Of a stretch of 64,000 nt of DNA, positions 8,598 through 20,781 are shown one piece after another. A program made the position numbers and the translations under genes. The notes below the pieces were generated by a model. It had not been told where the DNA came from, did no database searches, and saw only the letters and a list, made by a program, of their open reading frames with translations. The stretch is from Ceratobasidium sp. AG-K (taxonomy: Eukaryota; Basidiomycota; Agaricomycetes; Cantharellales; Ceratobasidiaceae): the NCBI GenBank assembly GCA_037039685.1, contig JAWNGF010000002.1:3906001-3970000 (forward strand), given 5' to 3'. Positions within the stretch are counted from its first letter, which is position 1, and the number at the start of each line of letters is the position of its first letter.

Positions 8598-11019
8598 TCA
8601 TCCCCTCCTGAACGCATTCTTACTCCCACTACGAACTCCAGTCCGTCTATGAGTCCGTCCGTTCCGTTCGCTCTCTTTAACGTTCTCGACGTGACCGCCA
8701 CGTTCCATCCCAGCTCCGAATCGCTCGACTCTCTTTCCTCCCACGCCAGGTCGTTTGCCCCTGTTTCTAGGCTCGTCTGGGTCGGAGCGTCCGGACGGCA
8801 CAAAGCTCATTTCGAACCCTCCGTCCTCGAGTGCGTTGAGGTGCGCATCTTTTCCTAGCCTTGGCTTGTCGTCTCGACGTTGAGGTGCAGGGCGGGTTCT
8901 GGATGTGGTGAGGCGTGGACCGGCGGTTGGTTTTCGTTGTGGCTGGGTAGGTTTGGGTCGGGATGTCGGGGTGGATTGAACCGGTTGGGATTTTGGCCCC
9001 GGACGAGCGCGGGGGTTGTATGATACTAGGTCTATGCGGGATTTAGAAGTAAACTTGCTAGGAAAAATGAACGACGTACCGCCTTCTCGGCTACTATCAC
9101 TGTCCACATCCATCTCATCATCATCCTCCGAGTCCGAGCCCAACCCGTCGGACGAAGCGCGCTCGCTCTCGTCCTCTTCATCCTCGACGGCCGTGCGTCC
9201 TCTCGATCCAACATTCTACGCAACAAACCTATGAGGACAGAGAAACTCCAAATAAGGGAAGACTTACGGGCGCATTCGCAGGGTTGAGTAAACCATACTC
9301 TCGACTCTCCGTATCCACCTCGAACTCTGGGTTTGCAAACACCTCGGCGAATCGAGGATCATTGAGCAGCGACACTGCTCCTTCGCCCCCGCCCTCAACT
9401 TTCTTCCCTTCATCCTCAGCTGCAGCGGCAGCCTTCTTCTCTCGCTTCTTCTCCAACCGCCTAAGCCGCTCTGCCAGCGCCTTGTTGACCTTGACATCCT
9501 GACCAGACCCACGCGAACGAATACGACTCTCGGACAACTTTTCGAGCTTGTCGCGTACGAGGCGCTCGCGGTGTTCGTCGTATGCGAATGGGTTTGCGAT
9601 GAGTCGTGCAGCGTCGTAGAGTTTGAGCGAAAGGAAGAACCCGTGCATGTAGGGTTTGAGAGCGGGTGTACCGATGAGATGAGTGAGGCCGAGACTGACA
9701 TGCGATGTTAGTATCTTATAACCCTGGATACGAGAACATCTTACCGGTCTAGCTCGCTGCGTTCGACGAATTTGTAGTCTTCGTAGACGTTGCGTACGGT
9801 CTGTTCCTCCATCTCTTCGGTTATGTTGTCCAAGAAGCTGCACCATCGTGGCGCTGGACCCAGTTGAGGAATATAGTACGAGGTCATTTGGATCCCTTCG
9901 TTGGCGAGCATGAGCATCCCGCTTCCAGGAACATGATGGAGGTGATTTATATCCGTAGCTGGAGTCACAGACGCAAAATTTGTGCCCGGCTGTGTCTACT
10001 TAGCTTTCAAACATGCACGAGCCATGGGATACGCACCGAGTTCCGATCCCAAATCTTGACCACTTTCTTGTCCGCACTAACCACAAGCCCATCGCCCGCC
10101 ATACGACTCCCACCCTCGATCCACGATAGGCAATGCACGGGAAGACCGTATCCTTGGTCTTTCGTCGCAAAGGGCCTCGACGCACGCAAATCGTACAACA
10201 GCGTCTTTCCAGCTGCGGTTCCCACTGCTAGTGATAGCCCATCCGCCCTCGACGCCAGTGAGGTGACGCCTTCGGCTTCCCCCACGTCCACAGGCGGCAA
10301 TTCGAGCGTGCCCAACTTGGAGCGCGCTCGTGGGTCCCAGAAACTCACTAGACCCCGTCCGTCGACTCCAAATGCAAAGAGCTGGTGCGCAGGGTTAATG
10401 TCTATCGCATTGATCCCCTCACTCGCTAAATCCGGGTCGAGCGCAAGTGGAGCCATGAATCGACCCTGCGCGAGATTGAGGCGGTAGACCTCCGAACCAG
10501 AGCCAGCGACAAGAGCATCACATGTGGGGAAATGGTATGCAAGTGTGCGTCCAAAGCGCGGTATCCGGGTGCGATAGTGGAAGCCACCTTGGGTGTGGAG
10601 CTCGACTGTGCGGTCGTTTTGGAGATGTAGGGATTTGGTCCAGTCGTCTGATAATATCTGCCGAAGGGCTTAACAGCGGGGAGTTACCAGGATGGGGAGT
10701 TACTCACAATAAAGTCTACGTTCTCAGCATCCGTGTGACGCTCAAATTTGATACTCAACTGGTCCAGGTCGTATACGTGGATCTGAGGCTTGTACGTTCC
10801 TGTAGCCATCGCATGATGGCCATCCCGGGTCGTCCGAACGCGGTTGCTCGCCTCGGGAAACTCGAAGTGCTGAATAAGGTCTATGGTGCCCTCAATGTGT
10901 TCGCGGATCTCTCGCTTGCCTTTGCCTTTGGCAGCACGCTTGCGGATGAGCCAGTCTGGGAGAGAGGTGGAGGATCCAGATGGAGCGCCATTTACAGTAT
11001 ATACCTTAACGTTGTCCAT
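8598..11019 (-). CDS. ENP2: ENP2/NOL10 WD40 ribosome-biogenesis factor
   Basis: A nucleolar protein of the small-subunit processome. The ATG at 11019 begins MDNVKVYTVNG, as in the family. Recognisable blocks in order are SLPDWLIRKRAA, GTYKPQIHVYDLDQLSIKF, RHTDAENVDFIILSDDWTK, LVAGSGSEVYRLNL, FWDPRARSKLGTLE, KDQGYGLPVHCLSWI, KKVVKIWDRNS, LGPAPRWCSFLDNITEEM, LTHLIGTPALKPYMHGFF, the DPRFAEVF element, an acidic Asp/Glu/Ser segment (SDSEDDDEMDVDSDSS) and a basic tail ending GSKNAFRRG, matching the yeast SKNAFRG ending. Around seven short introns. The propeller is at the N-terminus and the C-terminal third is charged and low in complexity, as usual for the family. Confidence 0.95.
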
Positions 11020-11342
11020 AGATATGGCTTCAAATGTCTTTGGAATCAGTGCTCGAGTCCGGAGGAGAGGTGGACCAAGATTATGGGCCGAGAGACTGCA
11101 GAAATGTGTTGAATGCCCACTGCTAGGACCTGAGTCTCAGTGCAGCTAAAAGTGACGTAAAGCGGATATTATAGTTCGCTTTGGCCAGCCAAGGCCAGGA
11201 CGTCAAAAAGGTGGTGGAGGATGAAGAGCGCAGGCCAAACAAAATTCATTGCCAATTACAATTGGTAAAGATTATATTATATTATATTTGTCTAAATACA
11301 AACGCCTCTGAACGACAAATAAGGTACACATAGCACTTCCAG

Positions 11343-12540
11343 TCATCGTAACATTTTATGAAGGGTCCTACAATAATGTCCGCCGTTTTCAAAGTAGATG
11401 CAAAACAAATCATCTATTGAGCGTGATGCAAGCATCTTTGTGGAACTCTGACTATCCTTCAGACTCGTGTAACAGCAATGCAAACCCAAAGCCTTTGCCA
11501 CATGAATATTAGGCGCATCAAACTCGTGTATGCTCGAGGTTAGGGTACGGGAAAAATTGCGTGACAGGGCAGGATATTCAGGGGCCGGGACTGGAGTTTC
11601 GTCTCCCATGGAGTCCCAAAGCCCTGAGGCTCTCTTCCCTGTTTTGAAACTACCGATATGTATTCTTTTGTCAGGTACAAACGTAGCCCAGGGTTTAAGC
11701 AAACTTGATATACAGGATACAGCCTGCAGGCGGAGGGCGAATGGCGGTGACATGCAACCTCTGAGCGTTCCTTACTAAACGGGTACGATACACCCCGGGA
11801 GCATTTCCTAATTATCTACCTGAAGTACATGTGGATATGACCGAGAGCACTTGAGACGTGGTATCGCTGTGCGGAGCTCGCCCTTGGCTCATATAAGGTC
11901 CCAGGTTTGGACATATGGAGATGTCAGACCCGGGAAGCATATAGGAACCCCGAGGAGGCACACAGGATACGCCGCACAAGCTAGCTCTATGGAGATAGAA
12001 TGGTATATGAGTAGGATATTGATGGGAGGGGATATCATACATCACTTGCTAGCACTGTAGCTGCTTTTATAGCCATCATGTTGGCAATTTTGGCAATGCC
12101 GTACCTAGGATAGAATGCATCTTTGTTGGGTTTGCTTCCATCATCGTGCGCAGGCCCATCATATTGCCAAGTCCTGTCGGGTCTGCAGTTCAACCGGATA
12201 TCCACGGCCTGGGTTTTCACGATGCTGATGCACAGCTCCAGCACGCTAGTCATTTGTTTGGATTCACATACACCCGTGATAGTAAAGCGCGTTCTGAACT
12301 TCCTAGAAGTTTCATCAAGCTTCCCGGCTCGGTACGGATCTTTCTCAAGTGATGCGGAAAAGAAATAGTGAAAGTTTTACTTGGGAGCGCAGAATGGGAC
12401 CACGCGTTTTCAATAACCGAACGGTTCAAAAAATTTGAGTCTGGCCATACGTGTAGACCCTGTGCTCCGTGGAAATTTTCGATTTGCTGGAAGTTGTTGT
12501 GAATATCTACGTACGAGACATCAGCTCCGAATGAAATGTC
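11343..12540 (-). CDS. Unrecognised multi-exon gene, 5' end unresolved
   Basis: A chain of coding-like exons without an obvious start. From the 5' side: DISFGADVSYVDIHNNFQQ through LHVWPDSNFLNR and ENAWSHSALP; then PYRAGKLDETSRKFRTRF, TGVCESKQMTSVLELC and RPDRTWQYDGPAHDDGSK; then an exon with GVSCVPPRGSYMLPGSD and NLGPYMSQGRAPHSD; and last MSPPFALRLQAVSCISS to a stop at 11343. Plausible introns with GTAAAA, GTACGG, GTGATG and GTAGAT donors join them in frame. No domain is recognised. A TGA just upstream of 12534 means the first exon or exons lie further 5', within about 12540-12700. It may be intact or recently decayed. Confidence 0.45.
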
Positions 12541-12888
12541 CCAAAGTCATTTTACATCACGCCTTGACATACTGCGCCGCATTCAGTCTCTCGCAAGTCT
12601 TCCTCGTTAATGGCTCAAGGAACTAGGGCCATGTCGGACATTCTCGGTTTCGAGGTTAAAACGTGGGTTATATGCGCATATATATACAGGCTAGTTCCGT
12701 TACACTACAGGTGTCCGAAGGCGGTCCGGAATCTTTATGTTTCTCGTTTTCCTAAATACTAGTTGTTCTACATCACATGTGCTCGCACCTATATTATTGT
12801 GAACGTAGCTAAATAATGAGGCGGTTACTCTGGGATACATTAAACAACGCAGTTATTCTCGCAAACATGGGCAGATAGGAATCCGAAT
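12541..12888. other. Spacer between the unresolved gene and DUF6533 gene A
   Basis: Holds no clear gene. A short minus-strand stretch near 12550-12600 (ERLNAAQYV) may be the missing first exon of the neighbouring unresolved gene. Confidence 0.3.
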
Positions 12889-14532
12889 TCAAGAGGCACG
12901 ATTGCATGGATGATTCCAGGCTTCCTCATCTGATATCTCCCCGGACGTGGCATCTCTCCGCGTTGAATTAAGAGTGCTCATCTGAAAGCTACTGTCGAGT
13001 GTTCCCTGATACTTGCGAAACCGAGTACTCGTGCCCGAGATGTCGGTTAGACCAAGATGTGCAATTCGTTCAAGCCGCTCCCCTTCGGTAAAGGTGTAAA
13101 GAGAGAGAACGATCCGGGAGCAAGTGACGCTGAGCATGGTCACAAACAGCCTGAAAACTCTTGGTATTCAGACCGAAGAATTGATCAATAAGAACACATA
13201 CCCTGAGGATATAATTGGCGCGCGGAGTTGGTTGGTAGTGGCTGCTGTGAGGGAGAATAAGGCAGCGACGATTACGACAGCGTAGTACAATGTTCCACTG
13301 ATGAGGAGCAAATATGACAGGATATCAGAACTTCCATTATAAATTAACTTTGGACGTACTCGATTAACAGTCGTTGGACGAGTGGAGTACTGCCATAATC
13401 GCGGGAAATGGCATACGTCTTATACAACATCATGCTAAATACGGTAGTCTCAAACGCAAGTGCGGAGAGGTAAGGCATCCATGCCTTTGGAGTGTAGATG
13501 ATGATACACCCGGGTAGGATCTCTGGTACTGGTTTTCCAGTGAGGTTAGCAGGCGAGTGGATGCTTGCGTGTGAAAGGACTTGCGCGTGTTTATGGGGTA
13601 TTGGTTTGCCTTGGAGCCTCTAATTAGAGCCGTTTTCACGAAAAGACGCCATAGAGAACTTACGTCTGCTTGATGCTTCAGGGCTATGATACACGAGGAT
13701 GCAGCAGTTGTCACGCCTAAAATTAGAAATCGCAAAACCCATGGTCTAGGGGCCGCATGTCAGTTTAGGTGGGCCCAGTTATTCGCTTGTTACTTACTTG
13801 CGATCATAAAGCGCCCAGCAACGAAAGATGGTAGTGACTGAAGAAGCGCCGCATTGGTGTTGCGACTAGGGCAGTTGCTGAGGCAACTCACCCGAAACAA
13901 CGACTGAAACGATAACTGTGGTGAAAGAGTAAAAAACTACGATGCATTTACAGCTTCAATCGAACATTTACTGAGCTAGAGACAACCTGTGGAAGTAGAG
14001 ATGGCTTACGTCTAAGTAAATATAAGGAACGTTACTCTGAACTTGTTCATATTAGACTTACTTCGGGTGATATGTTCGGAATGAACACGGCTATGCCATT
14101 GGTGTCAGGACAGTTTCATTATCAAGTCAATTCAAGCGAACGCTCACCAGACATCGCAGCTCTATATACGAGATATCAGTCGCCTGTTGCTCTATGTTTT
14201 ACGAGATACTCACCCTAACGCTATCATTGGCCAAAATCGATTGAGGTGAAAAACAACCCGTGGTATGGACCATCGGCTCGACCAGATGAATTGAACTTCA
14301 TAATCAATGGTTGTAGCAAAGTCATAGAAGAACAGGAAACAAGCTGCAACTGAACATAGATACACATTTCAGCGCAAGTCTCGCTGGAGATTTCTTTCAA
14401 ACAAACCGCCAAGGTCAACTTCGGGATGAACTCACCCGCGATATACCTGGCGGCCTCCGCTTCTGTGTGGGCGTCGGTAATGGCCTTGGTAGCTTCCCAC
14501 ACATCGGTGGAAGGGGGCGGGAAGCCGGCCAT
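12889..14532 (-). CDS. DUF6533 multi-pass membrane protein, copy A
   Basis: Starts MAGFPPPSTDVWEATKA at 14532 and ends RDATSGEISDEEAWNHPCN before the stop at 12889. About ten short exons. The DUF6533 signature is at the N-terminus (FLFFYDFATTIDYEVQFIW followed by SSRWSIPRVVFHLNRFW), then hydrophobic helices including TTVIVSVVVSVTTIF with RCWALYDR, KAWMPYLSALAFETTVFSM with MLYKTYAISRDYG, and YYAVVIVAALFSLTAAT. This gives roughly seven membrane segments and a cytosolic Ser/Thr/Arg-rich tail. The family is widespread and expanded in Agaricomycetes; its function is unknown. A clear paralogue lies at 19030-20781 in the same orientation. Confidence 0.82.
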
Positions 14533-15216
14533 TATTCACAATGAGGGCTGTCAATAGCGAAACTTGGGGAGGAAACCGGAGTTTCAATTTCATGGTCCTA
14601 TACACTTTGCTCGGCTATTTAAGCGGGAAAGGCGTGAGTGGCGAGACTACTGAAAAGACCAACACGCGAATGAATTCGCCCCCTCTTGGTCGGATATATA
14701 TGAAAAATTCTAACCAGCGGCGCAACTCTGTGGGTCCCGCCACAATTAAGTAATTAGAACCGATGTAGATCAACAGATATAGTTGGGCTGGATTAGGTAT
14801 GGTTGTTCTTGGCATTGGGCGTAGGTTTGACCTCCGGTACAGTCTTATACTGTGTATGTCGTACCAGAGGGCCACTCTGGTATGGGAGAGGGCCCGCCTC
14901 CATCTACGGTAGATACATATAGAATGATATGGGGCTAAAATATCATGGTCTAGTCCTACTACGGGCGGTCCTGTCGAGGGGACCTTTCGACACGGTGGAG
15001 ATGCTGACACCCAAGAACAGCGGTGCTTGACACCGCCGACCGTGAAAGCCTAATTCTAGCGAAGCGTTTGGTAATGGCGAGAGAGCCTATGCAAGGCGAG
15101 TTACGAGTTCGTGTTTTATGTTCGTGAGGCGATGGCTGTCGATTGGAGCGTCTGGACTTGTTCTCGGCGCTTACTGCTTTGGGCAGCCTGTCTTCAACGC
15201 CAACTATTCCTGACAC
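14533..15216. other. Divergent spacer DUF6533-A / LSM6
   Basis: Sits between the divergent start codons of DUF6533-A and LSM6, so both promoters are expected here. Open frames on either strand are short and show no family resemblance. Confidence 0.55.
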
Positions 15217-15683
15217 ATGGTACAGCATCGTTTCGAATAAAGTGAAAAACAGCGAGCGGATACTAATCTGGACACGAATAGGATAATACTCCACCCCCCG
15301 CGCCTCCAGCAGGTGAATATACGCCACCCCCGCCTCCTCCGGCCGTGAGTGGTTCGCCGACAGATTTTCTCAAAGGCGTTGTTGGAAAACGAGTGGTTGT
15401 TCGTTTGACTAGTGGAGTGGATTATCGCGGTACGTTCACAACCCTCCAATCGCCTTGTCTAGTCTAATAGCAAGTCGTGTTCGCAGGTGTCTTGTCCTGT
15501 CTAGACGGCTATATGAACATTGCGATGGAGCAGACAGAAGAGTATGTAAATGGCCGCGTAACCAACAAATATGGAGACGCTTTTATTCGCGGAAACAACG
15601 GTCGGTTGCATCCAAGACTTCTGTCGAAATTGAGTTCTGACAGCCCTCCAGTCCTTTACATTTCTGCCGCTGAGGCACTATAA
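15217..15683 (+). CDS. LSM6: U6 snRNA-associated Sm-like protein LSm6
   Basis: A 98-residue member of the LSm1-7/LSm2-8 rings, acting in mRNA decay and U6 snRNP assembly. Four exons: 15217-15219 (the ATG alone), 15282-15429, 15487-15600 and 15652-15683. The first intron follows the ATG directly and has a GTACAG donor and a TACTAAT branch site. The Sm1 motif is GKRVVVRLTSGVDYRGVLSC with LDGYMNIAM, and Sm2 is DAFIRGNNVLYISA. A Pro-rich N-terminal extension (PPPAPPAGEYTPPPPPP) precedes the usual PTDFLKGVVGK. The start was chosen because no other upstream ATG joins in frame and the splice signals are good. Confidence 0.95.
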
Positions 15684-15886
15684 ATTCGCATCGTTCACTT
15701 CAGAAAACTTGATTATCGGAGGCGAAGTACTTGGTGCGCGAACGAGTTGTTGTCTGTGCGCGATTGAAATGAGGCTATGTCCAGGTCGCCATCTCTCCCC
15801 TCTGTACATATCTGTTGCATTACAGCCATACAAACTACACACATGTTACATCTTCTATTTCGACCTGACCCCAGCCCACCATCGGT

Positions 15887-18729
15887 CTAAAACTTGACAC
15901 TAACACCAAGATCATTGGCAACCTCTTTTAATCTCTTTTCCCACTGTGAGACTTTGGATAGCCTTGTCTCCAGTTGCTCGATTTCCCTGCAAGTAATTTA
16001 GGTCCCACTCCTGTTCTTGGAGGCGAGGGCTTACCTATCCAGCTCCATACGTTCTTCTTCTGTTCCAACGCGAGCATAGGTCCAGGATCCCGTCGAGTCT
16101 CCCCAAAGTGTCAAAAGCCGCTTATGGTATTTGTTCAATGACGGGCTTGGTCATGATTGAGTCGGTTGCCAGGCTAGTAACCAGAATGAAATCTTACCGA
16201 TGCGAAATGGTTATAAGAGTAATACCCAAGTCTTTGGCGTGCTGGTACATCAAGCCCTCGACATCAGTAGACACCGCACTCGTGCATTCTGCCATCATCG
16301 TTAGTTTATTATCCATCCGATGACGACAGACTTACCATCGAGAATAGCAAACTTGGGCTGGTGGTAGAACAATCTCGCCATACCCATCTGTCGTAGCACA
16401 TGTTAGCACACCAATATTTCAGCAGAGGCGGGTTTACTAACTCGTTGCCGCTCTCCACCACTCAGCACATCCTTCCATTCTTTGCGCGTATTCCATCCAC
16501 CCTCGCGCTCAGGCAGATACGCCAAGTGGACATGTGTAAGAATATCCATCAGCTCGGCGTCCGTGCCTCCCGCGGCTACGTGCTCAGCGTAGGTCATAGG
16601 GTAGACAATCCTAGTGACAAATGAAATCAGCCAGTGCCGATACTCATTGGTATGTGCGTACTGATCCCTAAGTGTGCCTACAACCATGTATGCCCGCTGG
16701 GGAATAACGAACAATCCCTTTCCTTCAACCAGACCGTTGGCTTCCCAAAGTCCTGCGAGGACGCGTGCAATAGCAGTTTTGCCAACACCATTCTAGGCGG
16801 TTGCGCGTCAGTACATTTACGGCTAAAATCAATGTACCAATAAACGTACTGGTCCAGTAATCATCAAATGGTCTCCTCGTTCAACTCTCAAGTCGAGGTT
16901 ACGAACGAGAACATCCCCGACCTCTCCGGGTGCGACAATATCCACGCCTTCCAATACAATCACTACCGAGACCAGTCAGCAAACGCTACTTGGTACGATA
17001 ATCGACTCACCATCTCCAGACCCAGCTTCCTCGGGTGCCCTAACACCGTGTAACGCTGCAACGAGGCCGTACATCCGCGATGTGAGTCCTGCCAACTGGA
17101 GCAGATCCTTGTAAGCATACATCAGTCGACCACCAGCATCCGCGAGTGACATGAGCAATCGACGAGAGGAAATATAGGCTGTAACAGGTTTTATTAGTCC
17201 GAGTCATAGTCGAGCACTATGTATGTTGATTTACTTTCCGTCCGATTTGCTACGGCGTCATCTACTGCTCGTGCAAGCTCTGTATCATCTTGAGGACCTA
17301 CGCCCACGTCTCGAGTTTTCTGTCCGTTGCCAGTAAGCGTGCCAGTTACTTCGCTTCGAACAAATATCTCACTTCGGCCAATACTGGGAACCCAATGAGA
17401 CAGTAACCCGCCGCACTCCACATGTACTTGACCACGTAATCTTCAGTCCATTCATAAGCGGTTCGAATCTTGCCAATCGCCGTCGCATGACCAGATAATC
17501 TTTCGTACGCGCGTTTGAGGATCTGGAGTTCACGCTCGCCTCCGCCATAGAACCTGTGAATCGCCACGTATATGTTAATATTCGTGGCAAACGCATGTAC
17601 TTGGATATGAAATACTTACGCAACCTCTTCGGCCTCTCTTCCCACCCTGCCCACACCCATGCGATACTCTCCTTCTAACCTCGCTTCGACGGCTGCCAGT
17701 CGCCCAAATGCCGGTGTGACCGCACGTAATATTCGGGCGGTAAGGAAGTAGTTTGCGAACAGGATGATTGTACCAGTCCGACCGAGTGACCGAGCAAGCT
17801 GGGCTGTGAATATAAACATATCCAACGTGGGTTTGGTCAAATTGCCACTAGAAATCATTCTGTCAATAATATAGTGACCATCTTGACGATACAAACTCAC
17901 TATAATGCGCTCGCGGCTTCACAGAACCCAGCGATGTCAGCGGTAATATACTGGTCGATCCCATCGAGGCTTCCAGGTCCAGGAAGTCCTAACCTGTAGT
18001 ACCGCTTGTTCCCATCATTGCTCAAGTACAGGTCGTGCGTATATCGAGATAGTCGTGACCTCATCCCGAGCGCGATCTTATTCTGTAGATGGCGCAGCAT
18101 TGCGTTTGTGTATGAACTCGGAAGCGCCAGAAGTAACCAGAGGCCCATACCACGCAAGAACCCTTTCAGGTCTGCGGAAACGAGATTCCGTGCAATAAGG
18201 CCATCGAGCCGGGCGACAAAGACTGAGAGAGCGGTGCGGAGCAGGAGGAAGAAGGTATGGAGGACAATTAGGGTATGTTGCCCTCGAAGTGCGATCTTGA
18301 GTAGAGCAGAAAGCTGTCGGAAGAAAGCCTTGTTCACTGAGGGTTTGTGGTTTGCTGGTAGTGGGGGGAACCGAGCCGCTGTTTTGGCGAATACATGGGC
18401 TGGGGTCGGGGTAATTGTTACCTGCGATAGTGTCAAAGCGAGGCTCTACGCAAGACTCCACAACTCACCTTGGAAACCCTTCCTCTAAATGGAACAAGTA
18501 GTTCTTTTGATCCATTCCCATCAGCCACGTCAGAATACAGCTGTTGCTCTGCTTCGGCGAGTTCCTCCTTGCTCAACTTGGGACCGCGTGTAAGAGTAGG
18601 GATTGATCCAGGCGTCAGTCTGGCGCGTAATAGTAGCGCAGAGGCTATGAGAACCAGCGCTGCAGAGTTGTACTTTGCAGGCAAACCAAGTAAAGGCGGC
18701 GACGCACTTGCCCGCGACTGGCTCGACAT
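15887..18729 (-). CDS. Peroxisomal long-chain acyl-CoA ABC half-transporter (ABCD/PXA type)
   Basis: An ABC half-transporter (TMD-NBD) of the ALD/PXA family, importing very-long-chain or long-chain acyl-CoA into peroxisomes, probably as a heterodimer. It starts [20 protein letters not shown] at 18729. The membrane domain includes [34 protein letters not shown] (family EAA-like region) and [19 protein letters not shown], then [20 protein letters not shown]. The NBD has Walker [21 protein letters not shown] (split by an intron after GP), signature LSGGERQR, Walker B FAILDECTSAVS and the switch His in ITISH. It ends with a coiled-coil tail ([18 protein letters not shown]). About ten introns. PXA1 or PXA2 cannot be decided by eye. 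Confidence 0.93.
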
Positions 18730-19029
18730 GGTAGACGATGACAGAAATCACGGGGTACCGCATTCATGTGATTATAGACCTTGAAGCGCCGGCCCCCGGC
18801 TCGGCTTGTGAGGTATCCGCCGCTCCGGGTCCAGGAATGGAACGACCAGTGGTCAGCAATTGGCGTATTCAAACACAACGGAGTGTATTAAATGAACCCA
18901 AAGAAATAGTTGATTATCTACATATTATGAGACAGCGTGAGCATGATACATAACGTTACAATAATCAAAGATGCATCCATAATACAGTCTATACTACATT
19001 GTCCGTTCCACGTTGGTCTGAGCGATTGC
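18730..19029. other. Spacer ABCD gene / DUF6533-B
   Basis: Three hundred bases between the start of the ABC gene and the stop of DUF6533-B, both on the minus strand. No coding signal seen; expected to hold the ABC promoter. Confidence 0.5.
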
Positions 19030-20781
19030 TTATTGGAGGCAACAAGTGCATATGAAAGTTTGCCGACGTTGGAGGCGTCGACTCCAAGCTCCCATCGTCA
19101 AACTAGTATCTCGGTGTGATACGCCCGAGAATATCCCACTGTGCGCGCTCCTTTCGCCAAACACTACAGACGACTGAATGCCGGCGTCTTGCAAGGTCGG
19201 TGGTACCTTCCACCCGCCTATCGCATTGGATGTCGCCGTTATTCTGAGGGTCTCTTGTTGAAGTCGCTCTTGCTCCACAAAATCAAATAGCCAGAGAATC
19301 ATTCGGGTACACATCATGCTCAATATTGCAGCAAGTATCCTACAGCCATTTGATGGGTCAGCTATGAGGCTTATAAGCGGGCCGATTGGACATACCCTCC
19401 CGATATAACAGGTCCACGAAGACGGTCATGGGTAGCTGCCGCGATGCAAAACACCACGGCAGCAATGGTAACCACATAATACAGTGTCCCACTGCAGAAG
19501 GCAAGGATTGATGTTGGTAAGTATCCATACTGAAGTTCGAGAAGTAGAATTCCATTACTCAATGGTTATTTGGGTTATGAGTGGAATGTTGCCGTAGTCC
19601 CGGGTAATGACGTACGTCCTGTGTAGCATAACACTGAACACGACCGTTTCAAATATTAATGCAGTCACATAAGGCATCCAGGCGTTTGGTGTGTGAACAA
19701 TTAAACAACCAGTGAGAATTCCCGGAACTAGAAAGCTTTGGCATGAGCTGGCTGTACTATGCATTCGTTTCAAGCATACTTACAGTGATTGACAGGGTAT
19801 TTGTTTTGCTTCGAGGTCCGGCTTCAGTCAGGCATAGGCTATTAGATCGCAAGATATTACTCACATCTGCCTGATATTTGAGAATTATCATGGGGGTGAC
19901 GACTGCGATTATTTTGCCAGTCAGTAAAAACCACAATACCCGCGGGCTTTGTTGACAAACACACGTCAGTGGGTGTTTCCACAGAGCGAACCAACGCACT
20001 CACTCTCGGTCATACAGAGCCCAACAGCGGAGAATCATCACGACTGGGTAATGCGAAGTCATATTAATCCTGATGCAAACCTATTCCGAGTTGACTTCAC
20101 TCTCACCTGCAACGTTGAGCGACATCATGACCGAACCGTACCCATAAATAAGTACTGCATGCTTGCAACTACAACATGGAATAAGTAACATGAATATTTT
20201 GGCAAACATAAACTAACGTACGTCTGTAAGGATGCACGTGCGTTGTAGGTTAATAAAGAGCGTGTGGTTAATTGCCGTTGCACTAACCATGGGTGATACA
20301 GTTGGAGTGAACATGACTATATGCGCGACGTCAGATGTAGTCTGAGGGACCCGCAACCACGCGTTTGCTTACCATTCATGGCAGTTCTATGGGCAAGATC
20401 GGCGAAGGTTACTCTCTGATTGCGATACGTAATAGGAATGTACTAACCCGATAACTATAATGGGCCAAAACCGGTTCAAATGAAAAACGACTCTTGGAAT
20501 GGACCAGCGACTTGACCAAACGTACTTGACTTCGCGGTCAATAGTCGTTATCCAGTCGTACAGAAATACGGTACAACACACCACTGGTAGGTGAGGAGGA
20601 GGAGTTAGTAAACGTGATGGTGTCACAGTTCGATCGATACGGATACAGTAAAGCATCCAGCGCAGGTGCAATCGTAACAGTACTCACAGAGGATATACCG
20701 AACGGCCATCCCTTCCCCGTGAGCATCTTGAATATAGCGGATAGCACGTTCGGTACCATTCGAAGCTTGTGCACCAGACAT
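19030..20781 (-). CDS. DUF6533 multi-pass membrane protein, copy B
   Basis: Paralogue of the 12889-14532 gene with the same exon order. The first ATG in the N-terminal frame is at 20781 (MSGAQASNGTERAIRYIQ). The DUF6533 core follows: CCTVFLYDWITTIDREVKYV with WSSRWSIPRVVFHLNRFWP, then LVPGILTGCLIVHTPNAW, MPYVTALIFETVVFSVML, HRTYVITRDYGNIPLITQ, GTLYYVVTIAAVVFCIAAAT, and MMCTRMILWLFDFVEQERLQ before a polar C-terminal tail ending ICTCCLQ. About seven membrane helices are expected. The core blocks are near identical to copy A, but the tails have diverged. Function unknown; probably a plasma or internal membrane protein. Confidence 0.8.
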
